A stretch of 64,000 nucleotides of DNA from Leptodesmis sichuanensis A121. Its GTDB lineage: Bacteria; Cyanobacteriota; Cyanobacteriia; Leptolyngbyales; Leptolyngbyaceae. Below, one piece after another: positions 28,963-39,194 of the stretch; the first letter of the stretch is position 1; each line of letters opens with the position of its first letter. The stretch spans positions 496,001 through 560,000 of the forward strand of contig NZ_CP075171.1 of NCBI RefSeq assembly GCF_021379005.1, in the 5' to 3' direction. The notes under the pieces are model-generated. The model was not told where the DNA came from, made no database searches, and was given only the letters and a program-made list of their open reading frames with translations. A program made the position numbers and the translations under genes.

Positions 28963-31293
28963 CTAGCCGATCTCTTGAGAATCCGCAATGGTTTCATTCA
29001 GACTGACGCTCGTGACTGGAAACGGGACTACGGTTCCGGTTTGAGGAACAGGAGCAATCCAGTGGCTGGCCTGGTTCAGGGCATAGAGATTGCCACAGAG
29101 GAGCAAGCGATCGCCCGCCTGCAAATCACTATTGCCATCCGGGAAGTTGATAAATTTTCCTTCTCGCCGGATGGCCTGGATCAGCACGCCAAATTGCCGC
29201 CGAATGTGCAGTTCAGAAAGCGTTTTGCCGACAACATGGCTATGGTCTGGCACCAGCAACCACTGACAGGAGGCATTTTCGGTGGGAATCGCAGCTTTAC
29301 CTTTGGCCAGATCATCCAGGGCTGCAAGTTCTTCTGGTTGGCCGACAATCAGCAAGCGATCGCCCTTCTGCAAGACGGTTTTCGCATCGGGATAATCCAT
29401 TTCTTCACCAGTGCTGCGCTGAATCGCCATCAGGCTAACTCCTGTTAAGCGACGCAGGTTGGTTTCCTCCAGCGTCATGCCAATCAACGGCGACCCTTCT
29501 GGCAAGCTATACCACTTATTGCCCATATCCTGGGTGGCTTGCTTTAACTCCCGTGAGATCTGGTAGGATGGGCGCTCCGATCGCAAATCCTGATAGTGCG
29601 AGTTGCGGATTTGCTGCACCTCTCGCTGAATCACGGGTAAGGGCAACCCCAAGCCAGTCATCAGGTGAGAGGAGAGTTCCAGACTGGCCTCAAACTCCGG
29701 TTGGACAACTTCCTTGGCGCCCAACTGATACAGCAGTTCAATATCCTTATCCTTATTAGCCCGCACCACAATATCCAGATCGGGACTCAGTTCCAGAGCG
29801 CGTTTCAGGCACAGGCGAGTACTCATGGGATCAGGAAGCGCGATCGCCATGCCCTTGGCTGTCATCACACCTGCCTTTTCCAGCACATGCAGACTAGCGG
29901 CATTGCCATAGATATAAGGAATTCCTGCCTCTCGCAATTCCTGGATGCGCCGTTCCGACTGATCAATCACCAGCACAGAATAGCCATGCTCGGTCAACAT
30001 TCGCACAATATTGCGGCCAATTTTGCCATAGCCAGAAATCACGATATGCTGGTTCAGGGGCAGCTTCTCCGAGACTTCCAGCGGCAGATTGCTCCCCTCC
30101 AGCCAGGACTTCAACCAGGGCACGGCTTCCGCCCAGACAAACAGTTGGGGAATCAACCGCATGATAAAGGGAGTCACCACCAGCGTTACGGCTGTCGTTC
30201 CCAGAATCAGCAGATAAACCCGCCGCGAAACTAACCCTAATGCTTGCCCCTCACTTGCCAGGACAAACGAGAATTCGCCAATTTGCGCCAGCCCTAACCC
30301 AGCAATCACGGCTGTTTTCAAGGGATAACCAAACAGTCTGACCAGTGGTGTGACGATCAAAAATTTGCCAATAAAGACCAGCGTTACCAGGCCCAAAATC
30401 AGTTCCAGGTTGTTCCAGAGAAACAGCGGGTCGATCAACATCCCGATCGCTGCAAAAAACAGGGAGGCAAAGATATCCCGCAACGGTTCCACATAGGTGA
30501 GGGTCTGATCGGAATACTCCACCTCGGAAATCATCAGACCCGCGACGAAGGCTCCCATCTCAATGGACAACCCCAGTTGTTCCGTCAGCAGGGCAATCCC
30601 CAGACACAGCGCCACAATGCAGAGCAGAAACAACTCTCGGCTTTCCGTGCGGGCCAGGACTCGCAGCAACCGGGGAATGATCCAGATGCCAGCCGCCACT
30701 GCTCCCAGGGCAAACAATCCGGTTTGTAGCAAGGCCCATCCCACGGCTATGCCAATTTCTTCCAGTGGCTTATCCAGAGCCGGGAGAACCGCCAGCATGA
30801 GGCCCAGCGCCAGGTCTTGTACCACCAGGATACCCAGCAGTACCTGACCGTGAGGAGTCCCCGTCTCGTTTCGCTCCATTAGCGACTTCAGCACGACTGC
30901 CGTGGAAGAGAGAGACAAAATCGCGCCCAGAAACACCCCTTGAGCCGGAGATGTCACCCATCCCATCCCCAACGACACCAGAGCCGTCACCAGGATAGTC
31001 AGGGCAATCTGCAGGCCACCTCCCCCTAAACTAATGCCTTTAACCTTATTCAGTTCTGTAAATGAGAATTCTACGCCAAGAGCAAATAACAGGAAAGCCA
31101 CCCCAAACTGGGCCAGGGTTTCCACCTGCACCAGCTCTTTAATCAGCCCCAATCCGGTTGGCCCCACCACCATTCCGGCAATCAAGTATCCCAGTAAGAT
31201 AGGTTGCCGCAGGAGAGCCGCCAGTAGCCCCCCAATCGCAGCAGCCCCTAGTACCGTTACTAAATCAAGAATTAATCGAAAGTCTTCTTGCAC
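28963..31293 (-). CDS. CPA2-type cation:proton antiporter with RCK domains (KefB/RosB-like)
   Basis: 776 residues. About 12 TM helices (1-390) match the Na+/H+ exchanger CPA2 family, including the buried acidic LFALGVEFSF and LGLAQIGEFSFVLA. A TrkA-N nucleotide-binding domain follows (NQHIVISGYGKIGRNIVRML, Rossmann GxGxxG, with the acidic LVIDQS at strand 2). Two TrkA-C modules complete the protein (SPLIGMTLEETNLRRLTGVS and HVVGKTLSELHIRRQFGVLI). It probably exchanges K+ or Na+ for H+ across the plasma or thylakoid membrane under NAD(H)/nucleotide control. The double TrkA-C tail is common in cyanobacterial members. The gene is intact and has its own promoter region. Confidence 0.92.
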   Translation of the reverse strand: MQEDFRLILDLVTVLGAAAIGGLLAALLRQPILLGYLIAGMVVGPTGLGLIKELVQVETLAQFGVAFLLFALGVEFSFTELNKVKGISLGGGGLQIALTILVTALVSLGMGWVTSPAQGVFLGAILSLSSTAVVLKSLMERNETGTPHGQVLLGILVVQDLALGLMLAVLPALDKPLEEIGIAVGWALLQTGLFALGAVAAGIWIIPRLLRVLARTESRELFLLCIVALCLGIALLTEQLGLSIEMGAFVAGLMISEVEYSDQTLTYVEPLRDIFASLFFAAIGMLIDPLFLWNNLELILGLVTLVFIGKFLIVTPLVRLFGYPLKTAVIAGLGLAQIGEFSFVLASEGQALGLVSRRVYLLILGTTAVTLVVTPFIMRLIPQLFVWAEAVPWLKSWLEGSNLPLEVSEKLPLNQHIVISGYGKIGRNIVRMLTEHGYSVLVIDQSERRIQELREAGIPYIYGNAASLHVLEKAGVMTAKGMAIALPDPMSTRLCLKRALELSPDLDIVVRANKDKDIELLYQLGAKEVVQPEFEASLELSSHLMTGLGLPLPVIQREVQQIRNSHYQDLRSERPSYQISRELKQATQDMGNKWYSLPEGSPLIGMTLEETNLRRLTGVSLMAIQRSTGEEMDYPDAKTVLQKGDRLLIVGQPEELAALDDLAKGKAAIPTENASCQWLLVPDHSHVVGKTLSELHIRRQFGVLIQAIRREGKFINFPDGNSDLQAGDRLLLCGNLYALNQASHWIAPVPQTGTVVPFPVTSVSLNETIADSQEIG

Positions 31294-31674
31294 GGCAGTT
31301 AAGCGCGATCGCGAGTATTATGAGAGAAATGTGAACCTGTATTAAACCCCAGCATACCGAGTTTTCCCGGTTACAGGAACCTTACGGCCAGAAATTTGTG
31401 AGAGGCTGACGCCAATTCCTCCTAAGTCCTCGGTGTCGCAAATTGTTGGCTGCCTCTTTGATCGGTTGCTCCTTTTTGACCAAGTGGCAGAGTGGCCGAC
31501 CATCTGCAAGTTTACGGGAGGCTTTGAAGAGTTGCCCTCTCTGCATTGGGGAGGGGCTAGGGGAGAGGTTTTTAAGGTGGATGAGATAAGCTCAGTCCTT
31601 CATCGCAAAGTACATCGATCGCAAAATGCTTTATTTTACGAAGACCTATAAAGTTGACAGAGTTGAGTTCAGGA
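31294..31674. other. intergenic region without visible genes
   Basis: About 380 bp between the antiporter promoter side and the 3' end of the first AraC-type gene. It contains an imperfect inverted motif (CCCTCTCTGCATTGGGGAGG near 31540, repeated as GGGGAGAGG), of the kind scattered in cyanobacterial intergenic DNA. No tRNA or ORF with a recognisable product is seen. Confidence 0.5.
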
Positions 31675-32314
31675 TCATGGCTTGAAATGGCGCATGGAGT
31701 AGTCTTTAGGAGAAAGCCCTGTCCAGCGTTTGAAGGCTCGTGAAAAATTAGCGGGGTCTTTATAGCCAATTTCGGTAGCAACATCAGCGGCCTTATTCAT
31801 AGGATCACGCAGAAGTTGAACTGAGCGTTCAAAGCGGACTTGCTCAACCAGGTGTGAATAGGTCAAATTTGCTCGATTAAGCCGCCGTTGAAAACTCCGA
31901 ACACTGGTTCCTAAAATCTCTGCTGTGGATTGAATGTTGGGATAACCCTGTTTTAATTGAACTTCAATAACTTGTCTCAAAGAAGCAGGAAAATTCGTAG
32001 CTGGAGTTGATAAGTACAAGGTTTCATAATCTTTAGTTCGTTGTGTCCCGGATTGACCAGGATTCTGTAAGGGTAAACTCAGCAGAGCCTTTGGGAACCC
32101 GATCGCGGTAGCATCTTGGTTAAATAGAATCTGAACATCGGAAAGTTCTTCAAGTTGATTAAAGCCAGCGGAGGGAGACGTTGTCAGATGAATCTCAGTT
32201 GGTTTCCACTGTGGCCCTGCAGCTAATTGAATCAGATGAATCAGAAATAGGACGGAGCTATGTACAGCCTGAGGGTAACTTTTTTCCAGTCCGTCGATAA
32301 ACTTACGACACAAC

Positions 32315-33968
32315 GGGTGCGATGCGAAAAAGATGGCTTTGAGGAGAGGCAGCAAAAGCTGAGAAAAGACAGGATATGCACAATGATCGGTGCAGAGTGA
32401 AAAAACATCCTGTCTCTAGTGAATATGAATATACCTGCAACCCTGGATCTCAACCAAGCCATTGAAACATTTAAGCAAACCATTGCCCCACTGCTGGCCG
32501 TGGGGGAAATTTCCAGTTGGGATGGAGTGGCGTTGAAAGCACGGGAGGAGGCAATCCGCGCCGCGGCTCTGGTGCTAGCCGGCCAGGTGATTGCCCTGCT
32601 GCTGCACGAACTCAGTGAGCATCCAGATAGCCAACGAGAAGCCAACCAACGGACCCGCTCATCACGAGGCTTCATGGCTCGCAGTCAAGGCAAACGCCGG
32701 GTCAAGGTATTAACCGTAGGCAATGTCGTCGTTGAGTTCAAGGTGGGCTACATTCTCAATGGGGTCTCTCAGCAGAAGCGGAAAGGCAAGCGGAAAGCCG
32801 GTCAACGGGGGCCATCCCAGGGACAGGGATTCTATCCCCTGCTGCGTTGGTTGGGACTGGAAGAGCAAGTCAGTCCCCTGGTTTGGAGCGTGGTTGCAGC
32901 GGCAGGGATGCTGTCGAGGTCCTTTGCGCAAGCGACTGAGCAGTTGCAGCAATGGGGCATTGAGTTGAGTGAGAAACGGGTGGTGCGACTGACCTATGGT
33001 TTTGGTCAAATCGGCCTGGCGTTAACCGACCAGTGGCTGGCTCAGTTGCAGCAAGGCCAACTGCCCACTGGCCAGACCTTTGAGGGACAGAGAGTGGGGT
33101 TGAGTGTCGATGGCGGGCGCACCCGGTTGCGATACAACAAACGGGGTAGACGACGGGCGACCAAGCGGCGGGGGTATCGGGGGCATTGGCGAGAACCCAA
33201 ACTATTCACCCTCTATGCCATCGATGAGCAGGGCCAGCGCATCAATACAGTCAAATTACCGGTCATTAATGACGGCACCTTTACCGGTATCGAAGGATTC
33301 ATGAGCCTGCTGGAGATGTATCTGGTCAAATTGGGGGTTGTGCAGGCCCAGCAAGTGTTGCTGCTAGCCGATGGCGCTCCTTGGATTTGGCACCGGATTC
33401 CCGCCCTTCTGGAACGCTTGGGCCTGCCCAAAGACCGACTGATTGAGTTGATTGACTTTTACCATGCCAGTCAGCATTTGAAGGATTTTGCTGAGGCGGC
33501 TTTTAGCAAAGCTCAAGTGGCACGGAAATGGTTCGAGGCGGCTCGTTCTAGCCTCAAACGGGGTAAGTTGGCGCAACTCCTGACACAGATGCAGCAGATT
33601 CTGGCTCAGAAACACACGCGCCAACAACGCAAGGCAATGACAACCCCATTCAACTACTTTAATGACCAACCCCAGCGCTTTGCCTATGGGCAGGTACAGG
33701 CAATGAATCTACCGATTGGCAGTGGAGCCATTGAGAGTCTAATCCGCCAGGTGGTCAACCTGCGGCTCAAGGGAAATGGCAAGTTTTGGTTGCCTGAACA
33801 TGCAGAAATTCTGCTTCAAGGTCGCTGTTATTGGGCGGCAGGACGATGGGACACCTTCTGTGCTGAAATTTTGACTGCCAAACTCGATGCCAAGCGGCTA
33901 GAAATTGTCGAGCCCAATGCGAGTGACTTAGCGGTGGCCTAACCTACCCATTTTTTCCGCTTGGCACC
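32315..33968 (+). mobile_element. ISKra4-family insertion sequence, intact copy F
   Basis: Ends GGGTGCGATGCG at 32315 and, on the reverse strand, GGTGCCAAGCGG at 33968. A duplication of 8-9 bp, (C)GACACAAC, occurs at 32306-32314 and 33969-33977. The leader contains an inverted repeat, GACAGGAT (32368-32375) and ATCCTGTC (32407-32414), enclosing TGCAC/GTGCA. It could fold in mRNA and limit transposase expression or block read-through. Confidence 0.94.
32419..33942 (+). CDS. ISKra4-family DDE transposase, full length
   Basis: 507 residues starting at GTG 32419 or ATG 32425; no strong ribosome binding site is seen. The N-terminal region is helical. A basic patch ([19 protein letters not shown]) precedes the catalytic domain. 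Catalytic acids are likely the Asp in [15 protein letters not shown], the Asp in [18 protein letters not shown] (a W-x-W stretch typical of ISKra4) and the Glu in [20 protein letters not shown]. The motif order and spacing match ISKra4 (formerly IS1548-like) transposases. This and the copy at 60728 are the only two of eight in the window with an uninterrupted frame, so they are the likely source of trans-acting enzyme. Transposition leaves 8-9-bp duplications. Confidence 0.9.
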   Translation: MNMNIPATLDLNQAIETFKQTIAPLLAVGEISSWDGVALKAREEAIRAAALVLAGQVIALLLHELSEHPDSQREANQRTRSSRGFMARSQGKRRVKVLTVGNVVVEFKVGYILNGVSQQKRKGKRKAGQRGPSQGQGFYPLLRWLGLEEQVSPLVWSVVAAAGMLSRSFAQATEQLQQWGIELSEKRVVRLTYGFGQIGLALTDQWLAQLQQGQLPTGQTFEGQRVGLSVDGGRTRLRYNKRGRRRATKRRGYRGHWREPKLFTLYAIDEQGQRINTVKLPVINDGTFTGIEGFMSLLEMYLVKLGVVQAQQVLLLADGAPWIWHRIPALLERLGLPKDRLIELIDFYHASQHLKDFAEAAFSKAQVARKWFEAARSSLKRGKLAQLLTQMQQILAQKHTRQQRKAMTTPFNYFNDQPQRFAYGQVQAMNLPIGSGAIESLIRQVVNLRLKGNGKFWLPEHAEILLQGRCYWAAGRWDTFCAEILTAKLDAKRLEIVEPNASDLAVA

Positions 33969-34624
33969 CGACACAACCAAACCCTGTCTCCTTGTTGATC
34001 TAACCAGATGCGATCGCCAGAGTTATAGCTAGGGACTAAACAGATTAAGGTATGAATTGCCTTATGTAAGGTGAGTGACTGACAAAGGAGCCGACCTAAG
34101 GCCCCTAAATTGGCAATTTGAGATTTTTGTCCGGCTAGTAGACCAAAGTACTCTATCCCCTCTGCATGGGCAGCATACTCAATAAAGTGCAGAACCTGCC
34201 TGAGGGGAAGTAATGCTTCTGGCTCCTGGAGTACAAAAGGGGGCAATTTCACTTCTGCAAGCAGGCGCTCGGTAGGTGCATTGAGCTGTTGAAGCAGAGC
34301 AATCACTCCATGCATCACATTCGCCCGGATTAGGGGGATATAGGAAGCCATGGCAGTTTTTTAGTTGCAAGATTGACTGTTTACTTATTAGAGCAATCTT
34401 GGCTTAGGTTTTCTTGTTATCAGATGCCAATTCAGTGATTAAGAAGCAAAATTTTCTCTGTTTAAGTGCAACTTACGGAATTCCCGTGGGGAGTTTCCTG
34501 TCCAACGCTTAAATGCCTTTGAGAAGTTGGCCGCATCGGTATAGCCTAAGTCGAAGGCAATATCGATAATGTGATTTGTTGGATCTTGCAATAGATAGGT
34601 GGCTTGCTCAAACCTAATTTGCTC

Positions 34625-35871
34625 GGTTCTCCCGTTAGTACTGTGATAACTTTATTTAATCAGAGAAGCAGGCTAATAGTCTTTCTCGAAAATTGTTGAA
34701 ATTGACAAAGCCATAAGCTTGCCGTTTAATCAATTTAATTCGGTTGTTGATTCCCTCCATTGCGCCACTCGTTGTGCGATTCCGAAAGTAGTTGCTAATC
34801 CCATCTAAATGGTTACGAATCGTTGTGCTTGCTTCACTATAGACGACTCGCGCTTGATCGAGCCACCCTTGGATCTGACGCTTGCCTTCCTCAACGGTTA
34901 ATGGTTGTTCATAAATCGCGCGAAACTCTTCTTTCCACTCATAGGCTTTTCCTAATCGCTTTGACCGTTTCAGAATCTCTTCTAACTTTGTCTTTTCTTC
35001 TGCTGTTAAATCCTTGCCATTCTTGAGCAAAATGAATTTGCTACCTCGGTCTGATACACCCGATTGTCTACGAATTTTATTTAACTCCTCATTGACTAAT
35101 TTCATGACATGAAAGCGGTCAATCACTACCACGGCATTGGGAAACACTTTCTTGACTACCTTTGGGAATCCTCCCCACATATCCACGCTCACCTCTTCAA
35201 CTTTTGCACGCACCTCTATGGGCTGCTGCTTCAGGGTTTCAATAATGTCTTCCTGTTGGTGACTGTCAATCACTTCAATCAATTTCCCGGCCTCAACGTC
35301 GCCGATAACGGTGGCGAAGTTTTGATGCCCTTTCCGCTTGCTGATTTCATCAATCCCAATGCGTTTGACTCCTGCCCATCCCGTGTTTTTTTCTGTGCAT
35401 ACTGATGCTTGAAAATCCCTTCAATGCGCTCAAAGCTTAATCCTTCTACGCGACCCACTTGCTCCATACTTGACAGTTGTACTTGCTGGTAAATATGCTC
35501 CTCATAGCGTCGAGTGTACTGCCGTCCTGCATCCATAAATGTCAATGACTCAGTAAAATAACGTTGGCAATCACGACAATAAAACTGACGACGAGGAATT
35601 TTCAAATAAGTGACTTGGCCAAAAATCGATAGGTCTCGAATCAAAATCGGACGGTTTTGATGCAACTCTGAACTTAATTTCTTACAGTGTGGACAGCTAG
35701 ATTCTTGATTGAGCAAGCGCAACTTTAAGTACACTTCATTGTCTTTTTGAATGCAACTTTCAACCGTAACGTGAGGGAAGTTAAGCAATCTATCAAGATG
35801 TATGTCCATTGGCGCAATCCCTGACTGAAAGTATCATATTATACGATTTTCACCCCGGATCCGGAAGAGCC
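34625..35871 (-). mobile_element. ISL3-family insertion sequence (copy 2)
   Basis: 1247 bp, same ends as the copies at 19498 and 53274. The flanks ATTTGCTC and GGTTTACT do not match, and the surrounding AraC gene lacks about 225 bp, so a deletion accompanied or followed insertion. Confidence 0.9.
34656..35809 (-). CDS. ISL3-family transposase (A7 frameshift, copy 2)
   Basis: The same two overlapping frames as the copy at 19560, meeting at seven T on the plus strand (about 35387-35393). Only two residue differences are seen relative to the other copies (CKKLSSELH for CKKSSSELH, and DIIETLKQQ for DIIEILKQQ), so this copy is an independent lineage that kept the same frame break. Confidence 0.82.
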
Positions 35872-36078
35872 GGTTTACTGAGCATCGCTTTAGGAAAACA
35901 AAACGCATTTGTCGGTTGGTGGAACAGAATGCGGGTATTTGCCAGAAAATCGATTGCAAGGAAGCCTTTCAGTTTATGCTGTCCAGATACATGGAGTTCA
36001 TCGGGTTGCCAGTTTGGCCCAGCCACTAAGCGAATGGCGCTTAAATATAACAGGACAGCATAGTACTGTCCCTGACTA

Positions 36079-37372
36079 GTAGACTTTGGCTGGAGTAGAG
36101 CTACCATTTAGGTAGGGTTGACCAATGGAGGTAAAACCATGCCTAGACTCGCTCCAACGCCCTTACAACTGACTGAGCTAGAACGATCGCAACTGCAACA
36201 GGTGGTCAAGCGCCACAACACGCCCCAGCAAATTGCCTTAAGAGCCAACATTATTCTTCTGGCAGACGAAGGACTCAACCATCGAGACATTGGACGAGAA
36301 CTCAACATCAGTCGAGACATGGCAAGACTGTGGCGAAACCGATGGTTAGACTTGAGCCAGAAGCATATTCCGGTGCTAGAGCGATTAGTCGATGCTCCCC
36401 GCTCAGGCGGTCCTGCAACCTTCAGCTTAGAACAGATTCTGCAACTGTTTGCGATTGCCTGTGAGAGTCCTGAGAATTATGGACGCCCCATTAGTCACTG
36501 GACCTCCAGAGAACTGGCAGATGAAATGATAAAACAAGGCATTGTGGAGAGCATTTCCCCACGTCATGTTGGGCGATTAATGGACGAAGCAGACTTAAAA
36601 CCGCACCAGTCCCAGTACTGGTTAAATCCCCCCCCGACCCTCAGTTCGACACAAAGGTCAAAGACATCTGCGAGGTCTACCTGAATGCGATTGAACGGGC
36701 AAAGGCGGGAGAGAGAACGGTTTCTTTAGATGAGATGACCGGAATCCAAGCTTTAGAACGGAAAGCCGCAACCAAACCCATGCGACCTGGCAAACGAGAA
36801 CGACGAGAATTTGAGTATATTCGCCACGGGACACAAACGTTGATTGCCAGTTTTGATGTTGCCCAAGGTCGGATTGTGGAAGCTACGGTAGGAGAGGGGC
36901 GGACGGAGGCAGATTATCTGAGGCATGTTCAACAGTTGATTGCCACAGACCCAAAGGCAGCGAAATGGCATTTGGTGATGGATTGCTTGAACATTCATCA
37001 ATCTGAGTCGTTAGTGCGATTTGTGGCACACACAGAAGGGCTTGAGATTGACTTGGGGGGCAAAGGAGAATCGGGTATTCTCAAATCGATGCAAAGCCGC
37101 TCAGCGTTTTTAGCTGACCCGAGCCACAAAATCGTGTTCCACTTCACACCGAAGCATTGTTCCTGGTTGAACCAGATTGAGATGTGGTTCAGTATCTTGG
37201 TGCGTAAGTTGCTCAGACGAGGCAATTTTGCGAGTCAAGTGGAACTCAAAAACCGGATTCTAGAATTTATTGATTACTTCAATCAGACGATGGCTAAACC
37301 ATTTAAGTGGACGTATGAGGGCAAAGCATTAAAACAGTAAAAAAGGGTAGACAGATTCACGCCCAAGACTAC
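36079..37372 (+). mobile_element. IS630-family element 1
   Basis: Ends GTAGACTTTGGCTGGAGTAG (left) and GTAGTCTTGGGCGTGAATCT (right, reverse strand), flanked by TA at 36077-36078 and 37373-37374 within CTAG. It interrupts AraC regulator 2. A 3' fragment of a second copy lies at 54586-54914. Confidence 0.88.
36139..37340 (+). CDS. IS630-family transposase 1 (frameshift at a C8 run)
   Basis: Start at ATG 36139, with GGAGG 8 bases before it. The first frame (to 36684) encodes a winged-helix region with [20 protein letters not shown]. The second (from about 36640) encodes the DDE part: [16 protein letters not shown] (first Asp), [20 protein letters not shown] (second Asp) and [17 protein letters not shown] (third acid, the Glu). 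The break falls at eight C after YWLN, where one base of slip changes PPTLSSTQ to [13 protein letters not shown]630 members are known for frameshifting between such frames, so this may be functional. Confidence 0.8.
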
Positions 37373-37421
37373 TAGTGCAGATATGCGGTGCAAGCCTATA
37401 TTGATGGTGAAACCAAATATA

Positions 37422-38521
37422 TAGCAATCCCAAATCAGATGTGAGAATCTAGAGACGACTGCAATATGGTTGGAAATGGTTCTATGCTAGAAGACCTGAA
37501 TGACTTCATCAAGTCTAATCCAGATGCGCGTGAACTCAAACGAGCAGTAGCGGTCCAAATGTTTCTCAAAGGATATAAGCATCGAGAGATTGGGGAGAGT
37601 ATCGGTGTGAGTTCAGGTTTCATTAGCAAATGGAGTAGGATCTACGAACAGTTGGGGGTTTCTGGGTTGAAACTGGGGTATTGCGGTTCAGTCGGCTATC
37701 TAGAACCAGAGCAACGGCAGGCGGTGATTAGCTGGTTAAAGCACAAGAATTACTGGAATCTGGCTGAGTTGCAAGCGCATATTGAACAGGAGTATGGAGT
37801 AGTCTTTGACTCCAAGCAAAGTTACTACACCCTGTTTGAGCAAGCTGGGATTAGCTGGAAGAAAACGCAAAAGCGCAATCCGAAGGCAGACCCAGCGTTA
37901 GTAGAGAAAAAAACAGGAGATTACGGCTTGGTTGGAGGCGCATCGGCAGGAGATCATCTCGGGCGAGTTGGTGGTCTTCTTTGAGGATGAATGCCATCTG
38001 TTGTGGGGGGACTTATGTGGGTATGTGTGGGGCAAAACAAACGAACGCATCGAGGTTCCCATCACCAATGAACGCAGCAGGCAGACTTACTATGGAGCCG
38101 TGAATATCTACACACAGCAGTGCCTGATTCAAGCATCTGAAACTGGCAATAGCGATGGCACGATTGCTTTTCTTCAATATCTGCTGAGCCAATGTCCGAA
38201 CAGTCGGATTGCGTTGATTTGGGATGGAGCCAGCTATCATCGCTCCCAAGAGGTAAAACAGTATCTTGAATCGGTCAATCAAGGACTCGATGAGTCCAAC
38301 TGGAAAATCACTTGCATTCGCTTTGCGCCCAATGATCCCAAGCAAAACCCAATTGAGGATATTTGGTTGCAGGCAAAGCGATTCATTCGAGAGTACTACC
38401 ACTTGTGTCAATCGTTCAATGTCGTTAAGTTCCTCTTTGAGCTTGTGACTCACCACCAAACCTTTAGCTTTCCAAAGCTTTTTACCTATGGCTTTTTCTC
38501 ATAATCCATTTAGGATCGCTA
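37422..38521 (+). mobile_element. IS630-family element 2 (ISY100-like)
   Basis: 1100 bp with ends TAGCAATCCCAAATC and TAGCGATCCTAAATG (reverse strand), flanked by TA at 37420-37421 and 38522-38523. Its removal restores the codons ENDYIWFHH of AraC regulator 2. Confidence 0.88.
37466..38504 (+). CDS. IS630-family transposase 2 (frameshift at A7)
   Basis: The N-terminal frame (to 37984) has a helix-turn-helix HREIGESIGVSSGFISKWSR. The second frame carries the catalytic part: ELVVFFEDECHLLWGD (first Asp), SRIALIWDGASYHRSQEVKQ (second Asp) and RFAPNDPKQNPIEDIWLQAK (the Glu). The frames meet at seven A (about 37907-37913): a -1 slip turns EKKTGDYGL into KKQEITAWLEAHRQ, giving one continuous protein of about 340 residues. 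Confidence 0.8.
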
Positions 38522-39012
38522 TAGTCATTCTCTTCTGTTAGCCAGATCTCCTCACCACTATTAAATGCTTTGTGGAGCTTCAGTATTTTGTGAAGTAAAT
38601 CATGCAGCGTTAGAGAGCGGCACGCCAGGGCACCAAATGCTCCTATATTCGAGAACTGAGTTTGCTGGGAAACAAGCACTCCAAGGTTTTCCAGTCCTTC
38701 TGACCGGGCTGCCACTTCTCCCAGAGCAAGACATTGAGATAGGGGGATCAACGCTTCTGGATCTCTTAAAATGCCACTGGACAAATTAACTCGCTGCATG
38801 AGCCGTTCAGTGGGTGCTCCAATCCGATCCAAGAACTGAACAGCCGGCAATATTACACTCGCTCGAACCAAAGGGATAGCCTTCATAGATAGGGGATTAG
38901 AACCTTAGTAATTGAGGTTTTAGCGAGCTTTTGTTGGGCAAATAGAAGACCGATCGCCAGGTAGATGGTGCAGGGGAATGCAAATTTTATCTGTGAGCTT
39001 AGAATACAAGAG

Positions 39013-39080
39013 TGACACGAATTGACAAGAAAAGTCACAATAAATCGTAACGAAAGTAAACTGGCACGAATTGATAAGAA
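39013..39080 (+). promoter_or_regulatory. direct repeat pair, candidate AraC-type operator
   Basis: Two 19-base direct repeats, TGACACGAATTGACAAGAA (39013-39031) and TGGCACGAATTGATAAGAA (39062-39080), differ at two positions and start 49 bp apart, close to five helical turns. They lie in the gap between the divergent starts of AraC regulator 2 and the DUF1254 gene, where such a regulator would bind. The rest of the 308-bp gap shows no ORF. Confidence 0.5.
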
Positions 39081-39194
39081 TTTGGCTGGGGGTTGTTCGA
39101 TAATTTGTCTATTCGATCACCGACTACGCATGATGGTGAGACATCTGAACATTGAATTTGCCGTTGTGCTGATTACTTTAGAGAGAATAGAGAA

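Larger units (their letters stand above)
31675..34351 (-). pseudogene. AraC-family regulator 1, disrupted by ISKra4 copy F
   Basis: Two frames rejoin after removing the IS: MASYIPLIRANVMHGVIALL to DQQGDRVWLC (34351-33970), then RKFIDGLEKSYPQAVHSSVL to the stop (32314-31675). The product would be about 340 residues. The N-terminal two thirds is the OruR/ArgR-like arabinose-binding domain (PF12625), with the APTERLL and EPEALLPLRQ blocks. The C-terminal third is the AraC helix-turn-helix pair (SVRSFQRRLNRANLTYSHLV, then VATEIGYKDPANFSRAFKRW). The second regulator, immediately upstream, is a close paralogue. Both halves are undamaged, so the insertion looks recent. Confidence 0.9.
34439..38886 (-). 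pseudogene. AraC-family regulator 2, broken by three different insertion sequences
   Basis: Pieces on the minus strand: MKAIPLVRASVILPAVQFLD to LTEEND (38886 to 38522), YIWFHHQYRLAPHICT (37421-37375), SQGQYYAVLLYLSAIRLVAG to FCFPKAMLSKP (36078 to 35872), and EQIRFEQATYLLQDP to the stop (34624 to 34439). The first three join perfectly when two IS630-type elements at TA sites are removed. Between the third and fourth pieces about 75 codons, including the first DNA-binding helix pair, were lost together with the ISL3 insertion. The fold is the same as regulator 1. It stands divergent to the DUF1254 gene and may once have controlled it (inference). Confidence 0.88.

Noticed and set aside
31475-31530. 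Possible tRNA-like stretch (AAGTGGCAGAGTGGCCGA)
   Set aside because: Only the D-arm-like start is present; no T-arm, anticodon stem or acceptor pairing can be drawn.
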